Shown: positions 1 to 11,010, numbered from the stretch's first letter. The stretch: 64,000 bases of DNA from Papio anubis (GCF_008728515.1 NC_044989.1:64722712-64786711), one strand, 5' to 3'. A program made the numbers and translations. The notes: a model not told the origin generated them from the letters alone.

Positions 1-60
1 GAATTAGAGGCATCATTTCAGGGGACCACGGGTCTAGCTAAAAATCAGATCTACCTTAGA

Positions 61-258
61 ACTGTACTGTCCAATAAAGTAGCCACTAGCACATGTGGCC
101 ATTTATATTTGAATGAATTAAATGAAATTTAAAATTCAGTTCTTCAGTCAGCCTAGCCCCATTTTAAGTGCTCAGTAGCCACATGTGGCTCATGATGACC
201 ACATGGGACATTACAGACATGAAACATTTTAATCTCAAAGTTTTACTGGGCAGTGCTG
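61..258. mobile_element. hAT-Charlie-type non-autonomous DNA transposon (MER5-like)
   Basis: The ends read as an inverted pair (ctgtccaata at the left, gggcagtgctg at the right). The body carries the repeated 'agccacatgtggc' block seen in MER5-type hAT-Charlie elements. No transposase is present, as expected for these short elements. The exact subfamily is uncertain and an 8-bp duplication was not convincing. Confidence 0.7.
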
Positions 259-419
259 CTAAAGAAAAAGCATGAAATACTAGGTGCAATTGGCGGTCAT
301 TGTCACAGGCACTAAAAAGGTTTATTCTTCCTCTTTTAAGAGTAAGTCTCTTGGAGTTGAGAATTTTTCCAGCCCAACAGTGTGACCTTGTGTAGCAGTT
401 GCTCACCAGGCAGTGATCA

Positions 420-478
420 TGATTGAAGGGTATAGCACACACCTGGCACATACTAGAGAGTCAATAAATGTTGGCTCC
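420..478 (+). mobile_element. MIR 3' fragment
   Basis: The 3' hallmark 'cctggcacatactagagagtcaataaatgttgg' pattern (in shorter pieces: cctggcacata, tcaataaatgtt) matches the end of MIR in sense orientation. It is only a short fragment. Confidence 0.65.
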
Positions 479-485
479 CTCTCCC

Positions 486-1254
486 CATGCCACCATCCCC
501 CCATACACACTCACAGTCCCCCTCCCCTTTATGGAACTTACAGAGTCCTGTGTCTCACCCTGAAGGTGAGACATTATTGATTCCCCCCAACATCGCATCG
601 CACCAGAGAAACTGCGAGACTCACCCTTTCCAAGGTGAGGGAGTGAGGTGTATGCTGAGGTGGGATTTCATCGTAGTGTCTGCTTTGATACAGTGGGAAG
701 CCTGACAGTGACAAATGACCACTTTTCATGCCTTTTTAAGAATTTGGGGAAAGAAAAGGATCACATGTGCTTGCATAAGAAAAGGAGGCTTGTTCTCTCC
801 AGCTAAGCCAGCTCTCAGCCTGGAGTTATGTTAGTCTGGGACAGCGTTTGCTTGGGATCTCATGCACCACCAGAGAACCCATACCAAATCTTTTTTTCTG
901 AAGAACTGCTGGATCCTGGGAGCTGGATCACTTTGTCTCCTTGACTTTCAGGTGCTCTGTGGCCTTAGGCCTCCTCTTTGGTGACCAGAAACCTATATCC
1001 TGTAACATTCTAGAGCCCCTAGATGGTGAGGGGGAAGGTGGTAGGAGAAGGGAACAAAATGAGGGAAGAGACCAGGAGGCTCAACATTAGTCCCTTTCAC
1101 ATCAATAAGTCTGTATTTGGGCTCTTGGGCAAGAGAGGAAAGCATGAAGTTGCTAATTCTTAAACTGTGTGAAGTCACAAGCCTGTTTGAGAATTTGAAA
1201 AAAGCTACAGACTGTCTCCCCTTTCTGAAAAAATGCAGATACATGCCAACATGT
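486..1254. other. Unique sequence, nothing recognised
   Basis: No repeat signature, splice-bounded frame or RNA gene was recognised. Open frames here are short (72-104 codons), and one of them runs into the L1 insertion at 1266. Confidence 0.5.
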
Positions 1255-1565
1255 AAAAACATCTTTTTTTATTATTATTACACTTTAAGTTCTAGGGTAC
1301 ATGTGCACACCATGCAGGTTTGTTACATATGTATACATGTGCCATGTTGGTGTGCTGCACCCATTAACTCGTCATTTACATTAGGTGTATCTCCTAATGC
1401 TATCCCTCCACTCCGTCCCCCAACCCCATGACAGGCCCCGGTGTGTGATGTTCCCCTTCCTGTGTCCAAGTGTTCTCATTGTTCAATTCCCACCTATGAG
1501 TGAGAACATGTGGTATTTGGTTTTTTGGCCTTGCGATAGTTTGCTGAGAATGATAAAAACATCTT
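1255..1565 (-). mobile_element. 5'-truncated L1 (L1PA-type 3' end) with target-site duplication
   Basis: 1266-1554 is the reverse complement of the L1 3' end: an interrupted poly(T), then the antisense 3'UTR ('acatgtgcacaccatgcagg', 'gtgctgcacccattaac') and the terminal ORF2 region. It is flanked by a perfect 11-bp duplication, aaaaacatctt, at 1255-1265 and 1555-1565. This is a classic target-primed insertion, about 290 bp, non-functional. Confidence 0.93.
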
Positions 1566-2268
1566 AAAAGGCTCAAGGACTCACTTAAATTATGTTACCT
1601 TAGTTTGGAATCCTAAATAATCACTATGATTTTGTAAAGTCTTATAAGGTTGTATAAAGTTTATACATTATCAGGCTTAAAGAAATCCTCCAGGGCCCTA
1701 AGCCCGTAAAGGGACAGCCCTGGGTAGAGCTCAGTCATAAAGAAATGTCACAGCATTTAGGTTCCATTTTGATTTTTTGGACTCTGGGGATGTGAGAAAC
1801 ACCTTCTGTAGGATAACTTCCCAGGGACAAAGGCAGCCACATTCATCTAATACCTGAAGGTTCAAAAATCACCCAGGAGCACAAATTACTCAGCTCTGAA
1901 GATAGGGAAATTAAAATGCATGAGAAATGAGACTACATGAAGCTCAACTTGCAAGTGAGAAAATAAAATTCCTGATTTGAAATTTCTCTGGGGAGAAGTC
2001 TTTGCTATATTATGAGAGCAAAAGATCATTACATGGTTGATGAGGGGCATCCTGAGGTCCCTTGGCTCAAGCGCAGAGAGTGAAGCGTGAGTAAAGGGTA
2101 GAGTCAAGCATAGGGTAGGCCACAAATGCAGTGACTATGTTATTTAGATGTGTGCTATGTCACTTGGTCTGTCATCAATGACACTTTTACCTCTTCCTGC
2201 TTTTCCAAATCTGTAGCTCCTGGGGCAGCTGGTGTTCAAAGCCTTATAGAAACTCTGTTCCCCTAAAT
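1566..2268. other. Unique sequence, nothing recognised
   Basis: AT-rich spacer between the L1 insert and MER5A. No repeat or gene signature was recognised. Confidence 0.5.
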
Positions 2269-2428
2269 CAGTGGTTCTCATCCTTGTTTGCATATTAGAA
2301 CCACCTGGAGACTTAAAATACTGCTGCCTGCACATCGCCATTTGATTGGTCTGTAGTGGGGCCCAGGAATCCCTTGCAACAAAAGCTTCCCAGATGATTC
2401 TAATGCACAGCTATGGCTGAGAACCACT
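2269..2428 (+). mobile_element. MER5A (hAT-Charlie, non-autonomous)
   Basis: It starts with cagtggttctca and ends with the inverted counterpart tgagaaccact. The internal 'gaaccacctgga' and 'ccagatgattctaatgca' segments match MER5A. Flanking 8-mers (ccctaaat and cctttagt) match at 5 of 8 positions, consistent with a decayed hAT duplication. Confidence 0.88.
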
Positions 2429-3050
2429 CCTTTAGTGTTGTTAGAAATTACTGCAGGTATTCCGAGCATCTGTAGAGAATTTAGAGCGTTAATAATCAGA
2501 AAAAAGCTGAACGGACTGTTCTTTTAACAAACATGACAACATTAGAGTAAGGAAAGCTGCATTGTCAAAGAAGGTTGGCCAGGAAAATGGGTTTGTGGGT
2601 CTGGCATTAGTCCTCTTTTCATTTATTAAATAACAGAGCCTGATCGGCTTCAGTAATGAATGTGAACTTCTGTTAAATACTTAATAAGATGAGAGTTTCC
2701 AGAGAGAAGTAATCAAGAATGAGTTTAATACTGTTCCAATTAGGTGCAGATTAAACAATGTGCTGCATAAAAATTCAAAGCCAATGGAGCTAAAGAGGAA
2801 CTTGGAAGTTGCTCGTGGTTAGGATGGGGGTTGCTGATGGCAGGAGGGTCAACACTGTCAGCCACCACATTGCTTGGCAATAAGACCTGGTGATGATGCG
2901 CTTTGATAGGGTTAGGTACTAATCCAATGATGTGTGAGTTAGCTGTCACCTTTCTTCCAACTATATTATTCTTGTTTTTAGGAAGCAGAGGGCTAAAGGG
3001 TGACACTGGGGACTTTTCAGTCACATGCACAGAGCAGTCAGTGAGATAGA
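2429..3050. other. Unique sequence, possibly a conserved non-coding segment
   Basis: No repeat signature is visible. 2480-2770 is AT-rich with several TAAT cores (ttaataatca, cagtaatgaa, cttaataag, gtaatcaag) and no obvious decay products of known repeats. Conservation is only a guess from composition. Confidence 0.3.
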
Positions 3051-3625
3051 TGTCTTAGTTTGGGTTCCCCAGAAGCATGTTCCACAATAAGGATTTGAGT
3101 ACAAGAGCTCATTTGGAAGGTGATCCCAGGAAACATTAAGGGGGAAATGGGAAAGGAGACAGGGAAGGAAAAAAGGCAATAAAGGTGTGTTATCGGCTGG
3201 GCACAATGGCTCATGCCTGTAATCCCAGCACTTTGGGAGGCTGAGGCAAGTGGATCACTTGAGATCAGGAGTTTGAGACCAGCGTGGCCAACATGGTGAA
3301 ACCCCGCCTCTACGAAAATACATAAAAATTTTAGCTGGGTATGGTGGTGTGCACCTGTAATCCCAGCTACTTGGGAGGCTGAGGCAGGAGAATCGCTTGA
3401 ACCCTGGAGGAGGAGGTTGAAGTGAGCCGAGATCACACCACTGCACTCCAGCCTGGGCAACAGAGTAAGACTCCATCTCAAAAAAAAAAAAAAAGAGTGC
3501 ATTATCAGTTATCACTGAGGGCAACTGGGGGTTACTCTTGCTGTGTAGAAATGCCTCAGAATCACCCAACTGAGACTGGGTCTTTATCTACCACATCCCC
3601 ATCCATCATGGGCTGAAGTCTGCTT
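3051..3625 (+). repeat. Unnamed interspersed repeat, copy 1 (interrupted by Alu)
   Basis: It begins tgtcttagtttgggttcccc and contains ggtgatcccagg, then continues past an Alu into 'ctgagactgggtctttatc'. The same start and order of blocks recur at 57533-57910 and 62524-63110, so this is a dispersed family. The TG start hints at an LTR, but I could not identify the family. Confidence 0.6.
3185..3506 (+). mobile_element. Alu (AluS-like) with target-site duplication
   Basis: Full dimeric Alu at 3195-3494 (ggctgggcacaatggctcat through tctca and an A tail). Flanking copies gtgtgttatc (3185-3194) and gtgcattatc (about 3497-3506) form a lightly diverged duplication. It interrupts the unnamed repeat. 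An apparent 154-codon antisense frame across this region is an Alu artefact. Confidence 0.96.
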
Positions 3626-4389
3626 CCAGCACAGCAACTCTCCTTTTCTGGCTCCTAGGCCTGATGTGCTTTCCCTGCCAGATAAAGGCTTGAAGAGACA
3701 GAGTGGCAGGTGTGGGAAATAAGCAGGTTTTGGAGTGTAGAAATGAAAGCAGAGAATATGGGCAGGGCACTGACAGTGTCTGCCACTGTGGATAAATCCA
3801 TTCATCCACCCATCCATCTGCCCATTCATCAGCATAATGATCAAGTGGCAGACACATTTTGGAATAATGGCTGGTCACATGTTCACAAAAACTCTTACAG
3901 ATTTCTATACAGTGGCCTTACAGAGAAGAAACAGGGGTGGACCAGCCCACTATATTTCTTTAAATCTGTCTGCCAATCTCCCAGCCTATCCAATCTTTCT
4001 TTGAATCTAGGAGGTAACATTTTATTCAACTCTCAAAATTTATTATGCTTAAAATGACCTCCTTTCATCCCCCAACCCCAATGCAATGCTAAAATCTCAA
4101 TTATAGGTTAGCAGGTAGGTTCCCATTGGGTCTAGCCTACCGGGGGTAAAGAGAGAAAAATTGCTTGAATGTGGTAAGATTCATGATAAAGGGAATGAGG
4201 TCACCTGACCCAGTCAGGTTTGAGTCTCCCGACACTTTTGCCATTAACTACTCTGCTTCTGTCAGCAAAGCCCTTGGCTATGTTCTGCAGACCCAGCCCA
4301 AAGCATGCATTCTTTAACAGCTATTTGATCCTTATTTCAAATAATCAAAGAGATTCTCACCAGTAAGGAGCCAGAGTTGGGCCAGAATC
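3626..4389. other. Unique sequence
   Basis: No gene is recognised. 3789-3830 has a short imperfect run of cat/ccatc units (simple sequence). The rest shows no repeat signature that I can name. Confidence 0.45.
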
Positions 4390-4769
4390 TAGGGTGCTAT
4401 GGTTTGAATGTGTGTTCCCTCCCAAACTCATGTTGAAATTTAATTGCCATTGTGACAGTATTAAGAAGTGATGAGGCCATGAGGGCTATGCCCTCATGCA
4501 TGCATTAATGCCATTATCATGTGAGTGGATCCATTATTGTGGGAACGGGTTCCTCATAATAGGACAAGTTTAGCCCCTTTTGTCTCTCTCTCGCTGTCTC
4601 TTTGCCCTTCTGCCATGGGGTGACTTAGCAAGAAAGCCCCCACCAGATGCGACCCCCTGATCTTGGACTTCCCAGCCTCTAGAGCTGGAGAAAGAAAGTT
4701 GCCTTCATTATACGTTACCCAGTCTGTGGAATTCTGTTATAGCAGCACAAAGCAAACTAAGACATAGGC
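4390..4769 (+). mobile_element. MST-type MaLR solo LTR
   Basis: 4395-4764 begins tgctatggtttgaatgtgtg and ends aaactaagaca, with the internal 'atcttggacttcccagcctc' block typical of MST/MLT1 LTRs. Flanking 5-mers taggg (4390-4394) and taggc (4765-4769) agree at 4 of 5 positions, as expected for a 5-bp ERVL-MaLR duplication. No internal retroviral sequence adjoins it. Confidence 0.9.
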
Positions 4770-5656
4770 TCTCAGCAGGGAGAGGTGAGGAATTGTCTCA
4801 GATAGGTAAGTGAAATTCAAATGCAATCACTTCATGTGGGAATTGTTTGACACAGCCCAAAACAAACCACCAACCTACTAAACCTTAGGGTTTTAAAAAA
4901 TAATACTGTGTAAAACCAAATAATCTCACCCCATCCCTGGCCTTTATGCAGGGTGGGGTTTGGGGTGAAGCAGGTGTCAGGAGGGCTGCCACACAGAACC
5001 ATGGCTCTTGGATTTGCTCTCCTTGTTTATCTCAGGGAGGGCCGTCAAGCAGCCCAGCAAGGCATTTGCCTCTTTTGTGAGAATTCACTCTGCCTCTCAC
5101 ATTCTTCACTAGATCCCTTAAAGTTGACAACACATTGCAGTGTCCGGGGCAGAGACGATATTTGAACCATGACATTATCTCTTTTTCTCAACTTCAGAAT
5201 GCCAAGAGAAACTTCAAATAAATTTCTAGTGCTTCTTGAAATACTTTCAATAGACATACATTAAATACTTTATACTTCCTTCCAAATTCTGATTTTTAGA
5301 GACAGAACTAATGTTACCTTAGAGTCTTGCCCAGTTCTGACAGACTAAAAATTATTTATATGGCCTTTTCTGACCACAAAAATAATTCCACTTTATAAAA
5401 ATTCAAACCCAAGAGAGATGAAGGAGACTGTGGTGTGGGAGTCTCTCATGGCCAGGGTAGGGGATGTGGACGGCACAAGGTTGGGAATGTCGGCCATGCA
5501 CATTACGTGGTAATAAAACCTAGTGATGTTGCACTTTGACGGGAGCACAGATGTTAGAATGGCTTCATCACTCTGGCCTCCTCCAAACGTCCTGCCTCCT
5601 GGGAATTGGGAGGTGGAGGCAGTTGGGCTCCTGGCTTGTCCCATTACAAATAACAT
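4770..5656. other. Unique sequence, nothing recognised
   Basis: No repeat, exon or RNA signature was recognised. Short open frames of about 70-87 codons on both strands lack coding character. Confidence 0.45.
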
Positions 5657-6300
5657 GCGATATCATTCAACAAATGTTCACTGAGTGCCAAGCAGTGAGA
5701 AGACACGATGAGCAGGGCAGACCCCATGATGCCTGCTCTCCAGAAACTCTCTTCTGCGTTGAGAGGAGATGGAACTAAATTTTTAAAAACTCACTCCTCC
5801 ATGTACAGCTGTAATCAGAGATGAGATTCCCCCAAAGAAGGGATCCCGGCTCTAAGAGAACACGTAGCAAAGGACTGTGCCCTAGACTGGGGACTGACGA
5901 GACTTCCCTGTGCCATCAGATGGAAGAGGCATTAACTGGAAGGGGAGGGCAGTGGGGTTTGAGGCCATGGGCATTTGAGAGGGCAGGAGGCATAAGTGCA
6001 AGGGTTTGTGGTATGAGGGGATCTCTGCAGATCTGGAGACTGAAGGCAGACTTGGGGGCTAGGGAGCAGAGAGCGGTGGATAATGCGGTCAGATCAGGCA
6101 GGGTTTGTCAGCCAGGCTAAGGGGCTTGCGAGCTGAGCAGAATGCTAAGCAGGGGTTTGCATGTGGGCGAGGCAGGGGGTGGTTGCAGTGGAGGGTGGAT
6201 TGGGTGGGGGACTGTTGATAGGCATAACCCCAGTCAGTGGGCCAGTGCAGTTATCCTAGCAAGCGTGGGCAGAGGGTGCCTGGGGCTGGCAGACAACCAG
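5657..6300 (-). mobile_element. L2 fragment, antisense
   Basis: It starts with the antisense L2 3' end ('ttcaacaaatgttcactgagtgcc'). It continues into degraded internal L2 such as 'gtcagatcaggcagggtttgtc' (shorter pieces: gtcagatcag, aagcaggggtttgcatg). Heavy divergence makes the middle part uncertain. Confidence 0.6.
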
Positions 6301-6599
6301 GGTGTTTGCTCCAAACCCTCTTACAGCTACAAATGGAGCATTACTGTTGTGGCTACTGGTTTCCAGGATGCCAGTCCACTGTGCCAGCGCAATGGTATCC
6401 GCTCCCCTGAGGGAGCTTCCTCGGACCATGCACATCCTTGTTTAGTAGGTCTCAGGAGGGCTCAGGAATAGGAAGTTTAAAAGCTTCTCCAGGCAGGCAT
6501 CTGCATTTTTTTTCCATTTGCTCCAGAAAAGTTTGCTCTGAAAGAGGGTGTTAAACCCTAGACCAAGCACTAGGTGTTAATTTGGTTCTACCACTTTCA

Positions 6600-6720
6600 T
6601 CAAACGGTGTCAGCTCACAAGTCTCAGTCCCACCAGCTGCAAAATGGGGGTGGTCATTTCTTTCTGTGCCTTATGGGGTTGTTCTGAGAATCTAATGAAT
6701 TTGAAAGCATGACACAAATA
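6600..6720 (+). mobile_element. MIR fragment
   Basis: The order tctcagt, gcaaaatggggg, ggttgttctgagaatctaatga matches the MIR core to 3' region in sense orientation. Confidence 0.65.
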
Positions 6721-7336
6721 CCTGATGTTCTTGCTCTGTAAACAAACAATAGTTTTTAATGTGGAAAAGACATTTTGATTTCATTATTTGGTATTTTGGC
6801 CCTCTTTTCTCTAGGCTACACAGGACAAGTGAGGGCTGTTTAAACAACATGGGTGCTTGCTCCAGAGTCCCCGTGCTTCACTGAGGAAGGGGTGCTGCTC
6901 CTTCCCCGGGTCCTTAGTGGCTTCCCCTCGTCTCGGCCACAGCTGCCGCTTCCCTCCCACTGGCTCACAAGGTTGTTGCTGCTGCAGCCTGAGCTACCAG
7001 TTCCCCCGCCTTTGGTCACACATCACCTAACGTTTGCTCTGCTCCAGATACTGACCAAAACTCTTTACACATGTTACCAAAATTATCACCTCCCCTTAAG
7101 AGAGAGGAAATGAGCCTTAAATCGGTGTTCACATGGCCAGGAAAGCGGGGAGCTGCTACCTGAACCCATTAACCACTCTGCAATACCATGGTTTGTAGGA
7201 AGGAGGGTTTCCTTCCTCCCTGGAGTGTGATCCCCAGAGCTGAGGGGTGGCCTCTATTCCCACTTATCTGCCCTCTTATTCTTTGTGCCCTAGAGGTCCA
7301 ACCATTAGTCTCAAACTTCTCTTTTACTCTTTCTTC
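6721..7336. other. Unique sequence upstream of candidate exon
   Basis: No repeat was recognised. 7309-7336 is a strong pyrimidine tract (acttctcttttactctttct) leading into a cag acceptor at 7337-7339. Confidence 0.45.
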
Positions 7337-7424
7337 CAGAGAAACGAGGAACCATCAAGCAAAGGGGACATCTGGGGTGGCAGAGAAACAAGGAACCATC
7401 AAGCAAAGGGGGCGTCTGGGGTAA
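7337..7424 (+). repeat. 44-bp tandem duplication
   Basis: Copy 1 (7337-7380) and copy 2 (7381-7424) are direct, head-to-tail and 39/44 identical. The shared core gaggaaccatcaagcaaagg / aaggaaccatcaagcaaagg is unmistakable. The unit occurs nowhere else that I noticed in the window. The duplication is bounded by splice-site-like sequences (see the 7340-7420 entry). Confidence 0.95.
7340..7420 (+). other. Candidate 81-bp exon (unsupported by homology)
   Basis: Sequence seen: a pyrimidine-rich run ending in ccag at 7336-7339 gives a strong 3' splice site. GTAAGTATAG at 7421-7430 gives a near-consensus 5' splice site after ...tctggg. The interval is exactly 81 nt (27 codons) and open in all three forward frames; one frame starts RNEEPSSKGDIWGG. 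The two halves are the 44-bp duplicates. I recognise no protein family and see no neighbouring exons, so this could equally be a cryptic or chance exon, or part of a non-coding RNA. Confidence 0.3.
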
Positions 7425-7454
7425 GTATAGATCCAGCCTTGACCCTCATTAACT

Positions 7455-7560
7455 AGTGGAGACGCTCATAAGGTTGTGGGCTGCCTGAGGGCAAGGGCAC
7501 CCTCTTATTCGTCTTTGTGTGAATGGCACAAAGTAGGTGTTTGGTAATGTCTGCTGATTA
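7455..7560 (+). mobile_element. L2 3' fragment
   Basis: 'gtgggctgcctgagggcaag' followed by 'gtctttgtgtgaatggcaca' and 'gtaggtgtttggtaatg' match the L2 3' end in sense orientation. Confidence 0.65.
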
Positions 7561-7664
7561 CTGAAGCGCTGGCACGATGCCTAAGGGAAGAGAAGCGCCG
7601 ATTAATCTAGTGCTGGCTTCTCACACCCTGCTTTGATTGGGGGCAATGGCAATGTTAACCTCAA

Positions 7665-7790
7665 AAGGTGTGTGGTGCTTTACAGTGTACACAATGCGCC
7701 AGTCTACAATGTTCATTCTGCAAGATTATTTTTATCCCCATTAGAAGGAAAATAAGCAGAGGTGCAGGGAAGTTAAGTGACTTGCAATGC
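7665..7790 (-). mobile_element. MIR fragment, antisense
   Basis: 'ggtgctttacagtgtacaca', 'tttttatccccatta' and 'gaagttaagtgacttgcaa' are the antisense MIR order. A sense MIR follows immediately. Confidence 0.7.
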
Positions 7791-7794
7791 TGCA

Positions 7795-8040
7795 GATTGA
7801 TTTGAAAGCACTGGCACTGGAGTCAGTCAGATGGGTTTGAGTCCTAACTCTGCCTTGAACTAAGTAGTTACCATGTGGCCATGTGGCACTGAGCTAGGTC
7901 CTTACACCCTAGAAACTCTACTTTCCTCATGAGTAAAATCAAGATGATGATGGCACCATTTACATAGGATTATCTTGAGGATTAAATGAGATTATGCATA
8001 TAAAGCATAAGGCACATAGTTAGTGCGCAGTAAATATTGG
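7795..8040 (+). mobile_element. MIR, near full length
   Basis: 'ggcactggagtcagtcagat', 'gggtttgagtcctaactctg', 'ttgaggattaaatgagatta' and 'ggcacatagttagtgcgcag' follow the MIR consensus in order. With the preceding antisense copy it forms a head-to-head MIR pair. Confidence 0.88.
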
Positions 8041-8400
8041 CATTTGCTAGTGGTCATAGAGCTGGAGCTCTGGTTGTCTGACTTTAGTCAAATATTCTTT
8101 GCCCAGATTTGAAGCCTGTGATCAGCACATTTATATTGAACAAATGCACAGCAGAATATTGAGAAGGAATTTATGACAATATTTACATAAAGAGTTGGCA
8201 TTTGCATTGATGAAACCAAAAACAGAGCCCTCAGAACTGACCAGGGAGAAGAACCATGGATGTCTCTGAGGAACTTGGGTCCTTCTTTCAGACCTAGGAA
8301 AGGATGGTCCCTGCTGCCTATAACTATAATGTTCAGCACAGTGACCTTGACTTGGAGTCGCCAACTGATTTCAGTTATGGTTTGAAGCATCATTGGAGAA
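8041..8400. other. Unique sequence
   Basis: No repeat was recognised. 8095-8230 is AT-rich with TTTGCAT-type words (ggcatttgcattgatg) and could be a conserved element, but nothing in a single sequence can show that. Confidence 0.3.
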
Positions 8401-8404
8401 TGGG

Positions 8405-8540
8405 ATATCACTCATTTGTTTAACAAACACTTCTTGGGCACCTGCTGTGTGCCAGCCACTGTGCTGTGAGTCAGGATGTGATGGAGAGCAGAAGAGGCAG
8501 AGCCTGTGGCTGCACGAAGTCCCCAGTCAGGTAGGAACAC
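8405..8540 (-). mobile_element. L2 3' fragment, antisense
   Basis: 'tttaacaaacacttcttggg', 'cacctgctgtgtgccagcca', 'ctgtgctgtgagtcaggatg' are the antisense L2 3' terminus. Confidence 0.75.
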
Positions 8541-10465
8541 TGGAGGGGCTGCTCTCAGCCTTGAGAAACTCAGCAGCCAAGGAGCCAAGCCCCTGGTGGG
8601 TCAGCGGACCACTCAGACAGGTGGGGACCAGGCTCTGTTATAATTTATTTTCTCTTAATGGTAAAGTTGTGAGCAAGTCTCAACTCTCATTTCTTCTTAG
8701 AGAAAATATAGGCAAGAAGTGGCCACAGAAATAAAGCTGGAGAGGATTCCTTTTTTTGGGTAGGGTCCTAGGATCCGTGAAAACATCTCCAAATGGCAGA
8801 TGGTCTGGAGGGAGAATCCCATGCCTCATCCTCATCTAATCGGATCATCTGTCTTTTTAAATACTATCCTAAAGGATATGTGTCTTGGCTGGATGAGACA
8901 GTGGAGGAAACCCGTTTGATTTTCTTGATGAGACTTCTCTCCCTTCACTGTAGATTCACAGAGAAATGATGGTTTAATAGAGAGATCTAAATTACCCAAA
9001 ATTAACAACTTGACATTTATGGTGTTAGCTTCATAACTACTGATAGAGAGACAACCAGAGCTAAAGCATCGGCTTTTGGGCCCTCCTTCTAGGATAATAT
9101 GCTTATTTCCAAAGGAAATGCATCCTCCCATCCAGGTCACATCTTCTGGCTGTCCCAAAGCCAGCGCTGGAGCTGGCAGAAGGGATTGAGGTATGATTTG
9201 TGTCATGCCTTTTTATTTGTCAGACCAGAAAATGCCATACTTGATTCATTGAGTCAGCTTGGGGATCAAATGAGATCATATATGTAAAACAGCAGAGTGC
9301 CCGACTTGTGACAAAGACTTAACATTTGCTAACCATTTGGAGTGGATGTCTAGCACTCCTATCTCCTTTGGGGAACAGTCCCCCTTCCATTCCACACTGC
9401 CTTGGTGGGCATGGTACCCTTTCTCCCGAATGCAGCAAGAGAGAGTTAGGCCCACATACAAGGACATGCAGAGATGAGAATGGGATGGACAGAGAGAGGG
9501 TCCTGGCATGTATGAGAACAGACATGGTTCCTAAATCCCAGATTCCTGTACCTCCTTTTTCAATTCTGAGTCACCTTGTGCCAAGCCACAAAGGTGAGCA
9601 AAGAGTTTCCATTTTACTTAAGCAGCCTGAGTTGAGGTTCCATAATTTGCCATTGGTCCCATGAGGATGTGAGGGCATGATGCCATAAGTCCACGTGGCA
9701 GGAGAACCAGGTGGACAGTAACCTTTTAGGTGCCCACAACTGAGAAGTGAGAATGTTCTCAGAGCACCCCTGGGTCTTAGTCACTGACATTTCAACAGGC
9801 TGCAAAACATCTTTCACCTGCCTCTTAACTGCCCTCTGTGAGTTACATATTGTGGCTTACCACCGAAAGTGACACCTCCCTTCTGAGTCTCAGAGACAGC
9901 AAGTCAAGCTGAGAACTTGGAACTGTGTATTAGTGAGAGGAACCTCCCACTGGTTTAGATCAGGGAGGACATCCAGTGGTCTGCTCAGGTCAGTCATGCC
10001 CCAGGCCAGCAGCTGGAAGGACAGCCAGAGTGGGCTCAGTGAGCAGTGACTATAACCCAGAAAACAGATGTTAATCTCAAGGGCAGTCTCTGGGCATCCT
10101 GCATCTTTGGACCCCCCGGGCTGAGTGCTGCATCAAGGAGTCTGAAGTTCTTTAAGGTCCCAGTGAATGGAATGGAATCTGCCCCAGCTGGCAGCATGTC
10201 CCTGGCTGTACTAAATGAGATTCTGTGGGGTATGGGGAAAGGCACGAGAACTTTAGGCCCCTGAGGTCAGGGAGACACAGCCAAATAGCTCAGATACAAG
10301 TGTCTTGGCAGGCACAGAGGGGTGTAGCAGTGAGGTGAGTGGAGGGTGGGGTGCATTTTTTGCTAGTGTGCCCAGTTTTGTTGACAAAAAAGGTAGCAGC
10401 TGAGCAGGACCTTGACCAACTGGTGGGATGCAGGATGAGGAGGATGGCTGATATGGGCAAGATGT
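8541..10465. other. Mostly unique sequence
   Basis: No gene is recognised. 9258-9330 (atcaaatgagatcatatatg...) may be a worn MIR 3' piece. Open frames of up to 124 codons on the minus strand show no recognisable domain, and neighbouring frames overlap them on both strands. Confidence 0.4.
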
Positions 10466-10518
10466 GGTCCTGGGCCAGCACCATCAGCATCATCTGGGAA
10501 CTTGTTAGAAAGGCAGAG
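10466..10518 (-). mobile_element. MER5A fragment, interrupted
   Basis: 'ccagcaccatcagcatcatc', 'tgggaacttgttagaaaggc' match the antisense MER5A left part. The remainder of MER5A does not reappear beyond the adjacent AluY, so it is truncated there. Confidence 0.7.
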
Positions 10519-10522
10519 TCGC

Positions 10523-10798
10523 GGTCGGGCGCGGTGGCTCATGCCTGTAATGCCAGCACTTTGGGAAGCTGAGGTGAACAGATCACTAGGTCAGGAGATC
10601 GAGACCATCCTGGCTAACATGTAAACCCCGTCTCTACTAAAACACCAAAAATTAGCCGGGTGTGGTGGCATGTGCCTGTAGTCCCAGCTACTCAGGAGGC
10701 TGAGGCAGGGGAATCGCTTGAACCCGGGAGGTGGAGGTTGCAGTGAGCCTAGATTGGGCCACTGCACTCCAGCCTGGCAACGCAGGACCAGGCGGGCA
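10523..10798 (+). mobile_element. AluY-like element lacking its A tail
   Basis: The 5' end is ggtcgggcgcggtggctcat. The diagnostic 'gagatcgagaccatcctggc' segment points to AluY. The 3' end departs from the Alu consensus after 'ctccagcctggcaac' and runs into a G-rich run (caggcgggcaaggcaggcag) with no poly(A). No clear target-site duplication is visible. The tail may have been deleted or the junction may be non-canonical. Confidence 0.9.
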
Positions 10799-10904
10799 AG
10801 GCAGGCAGGCATCTGATTGCAGGATCCCCAATACCAGATTTTAGAATCATGTCATTTTTCCATACCATTGAGAAGCTCCTAAAAGTTTTTGAAGAAGAGT
10901 GAGT

Positions 10905-11010
10905 CATTCATTTATTCACTCAGCTAATATTTACCAAGCACCTACCACGTGCCAGGCCCCACACTGGGCACCAGGATCCAACAGTCAACATGCCCATATT
11001 AGCTCAGGGC
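10905..11010 (-). mobile_element. L2 3' fragment, antisense
   Basis: 'cattcatttattcactcagc', 'caagcacctaccacgtgcca', 'ggcaccaggatccaacagt' match the antisense L2 3' end. Confidence 0.8.

Noticed and set aside
3038..3502. 154-codon minus-strand open frame
   Set aside because: It runs through an antisense Alu; the peptide is the familiar Alu-derived translation, not a gene.
7337..7424. Direct repeats as a CRISPR-like array
   Set aside because: Only two units with no spacer between them, in primate DNA; this is a simple tandem duplication.
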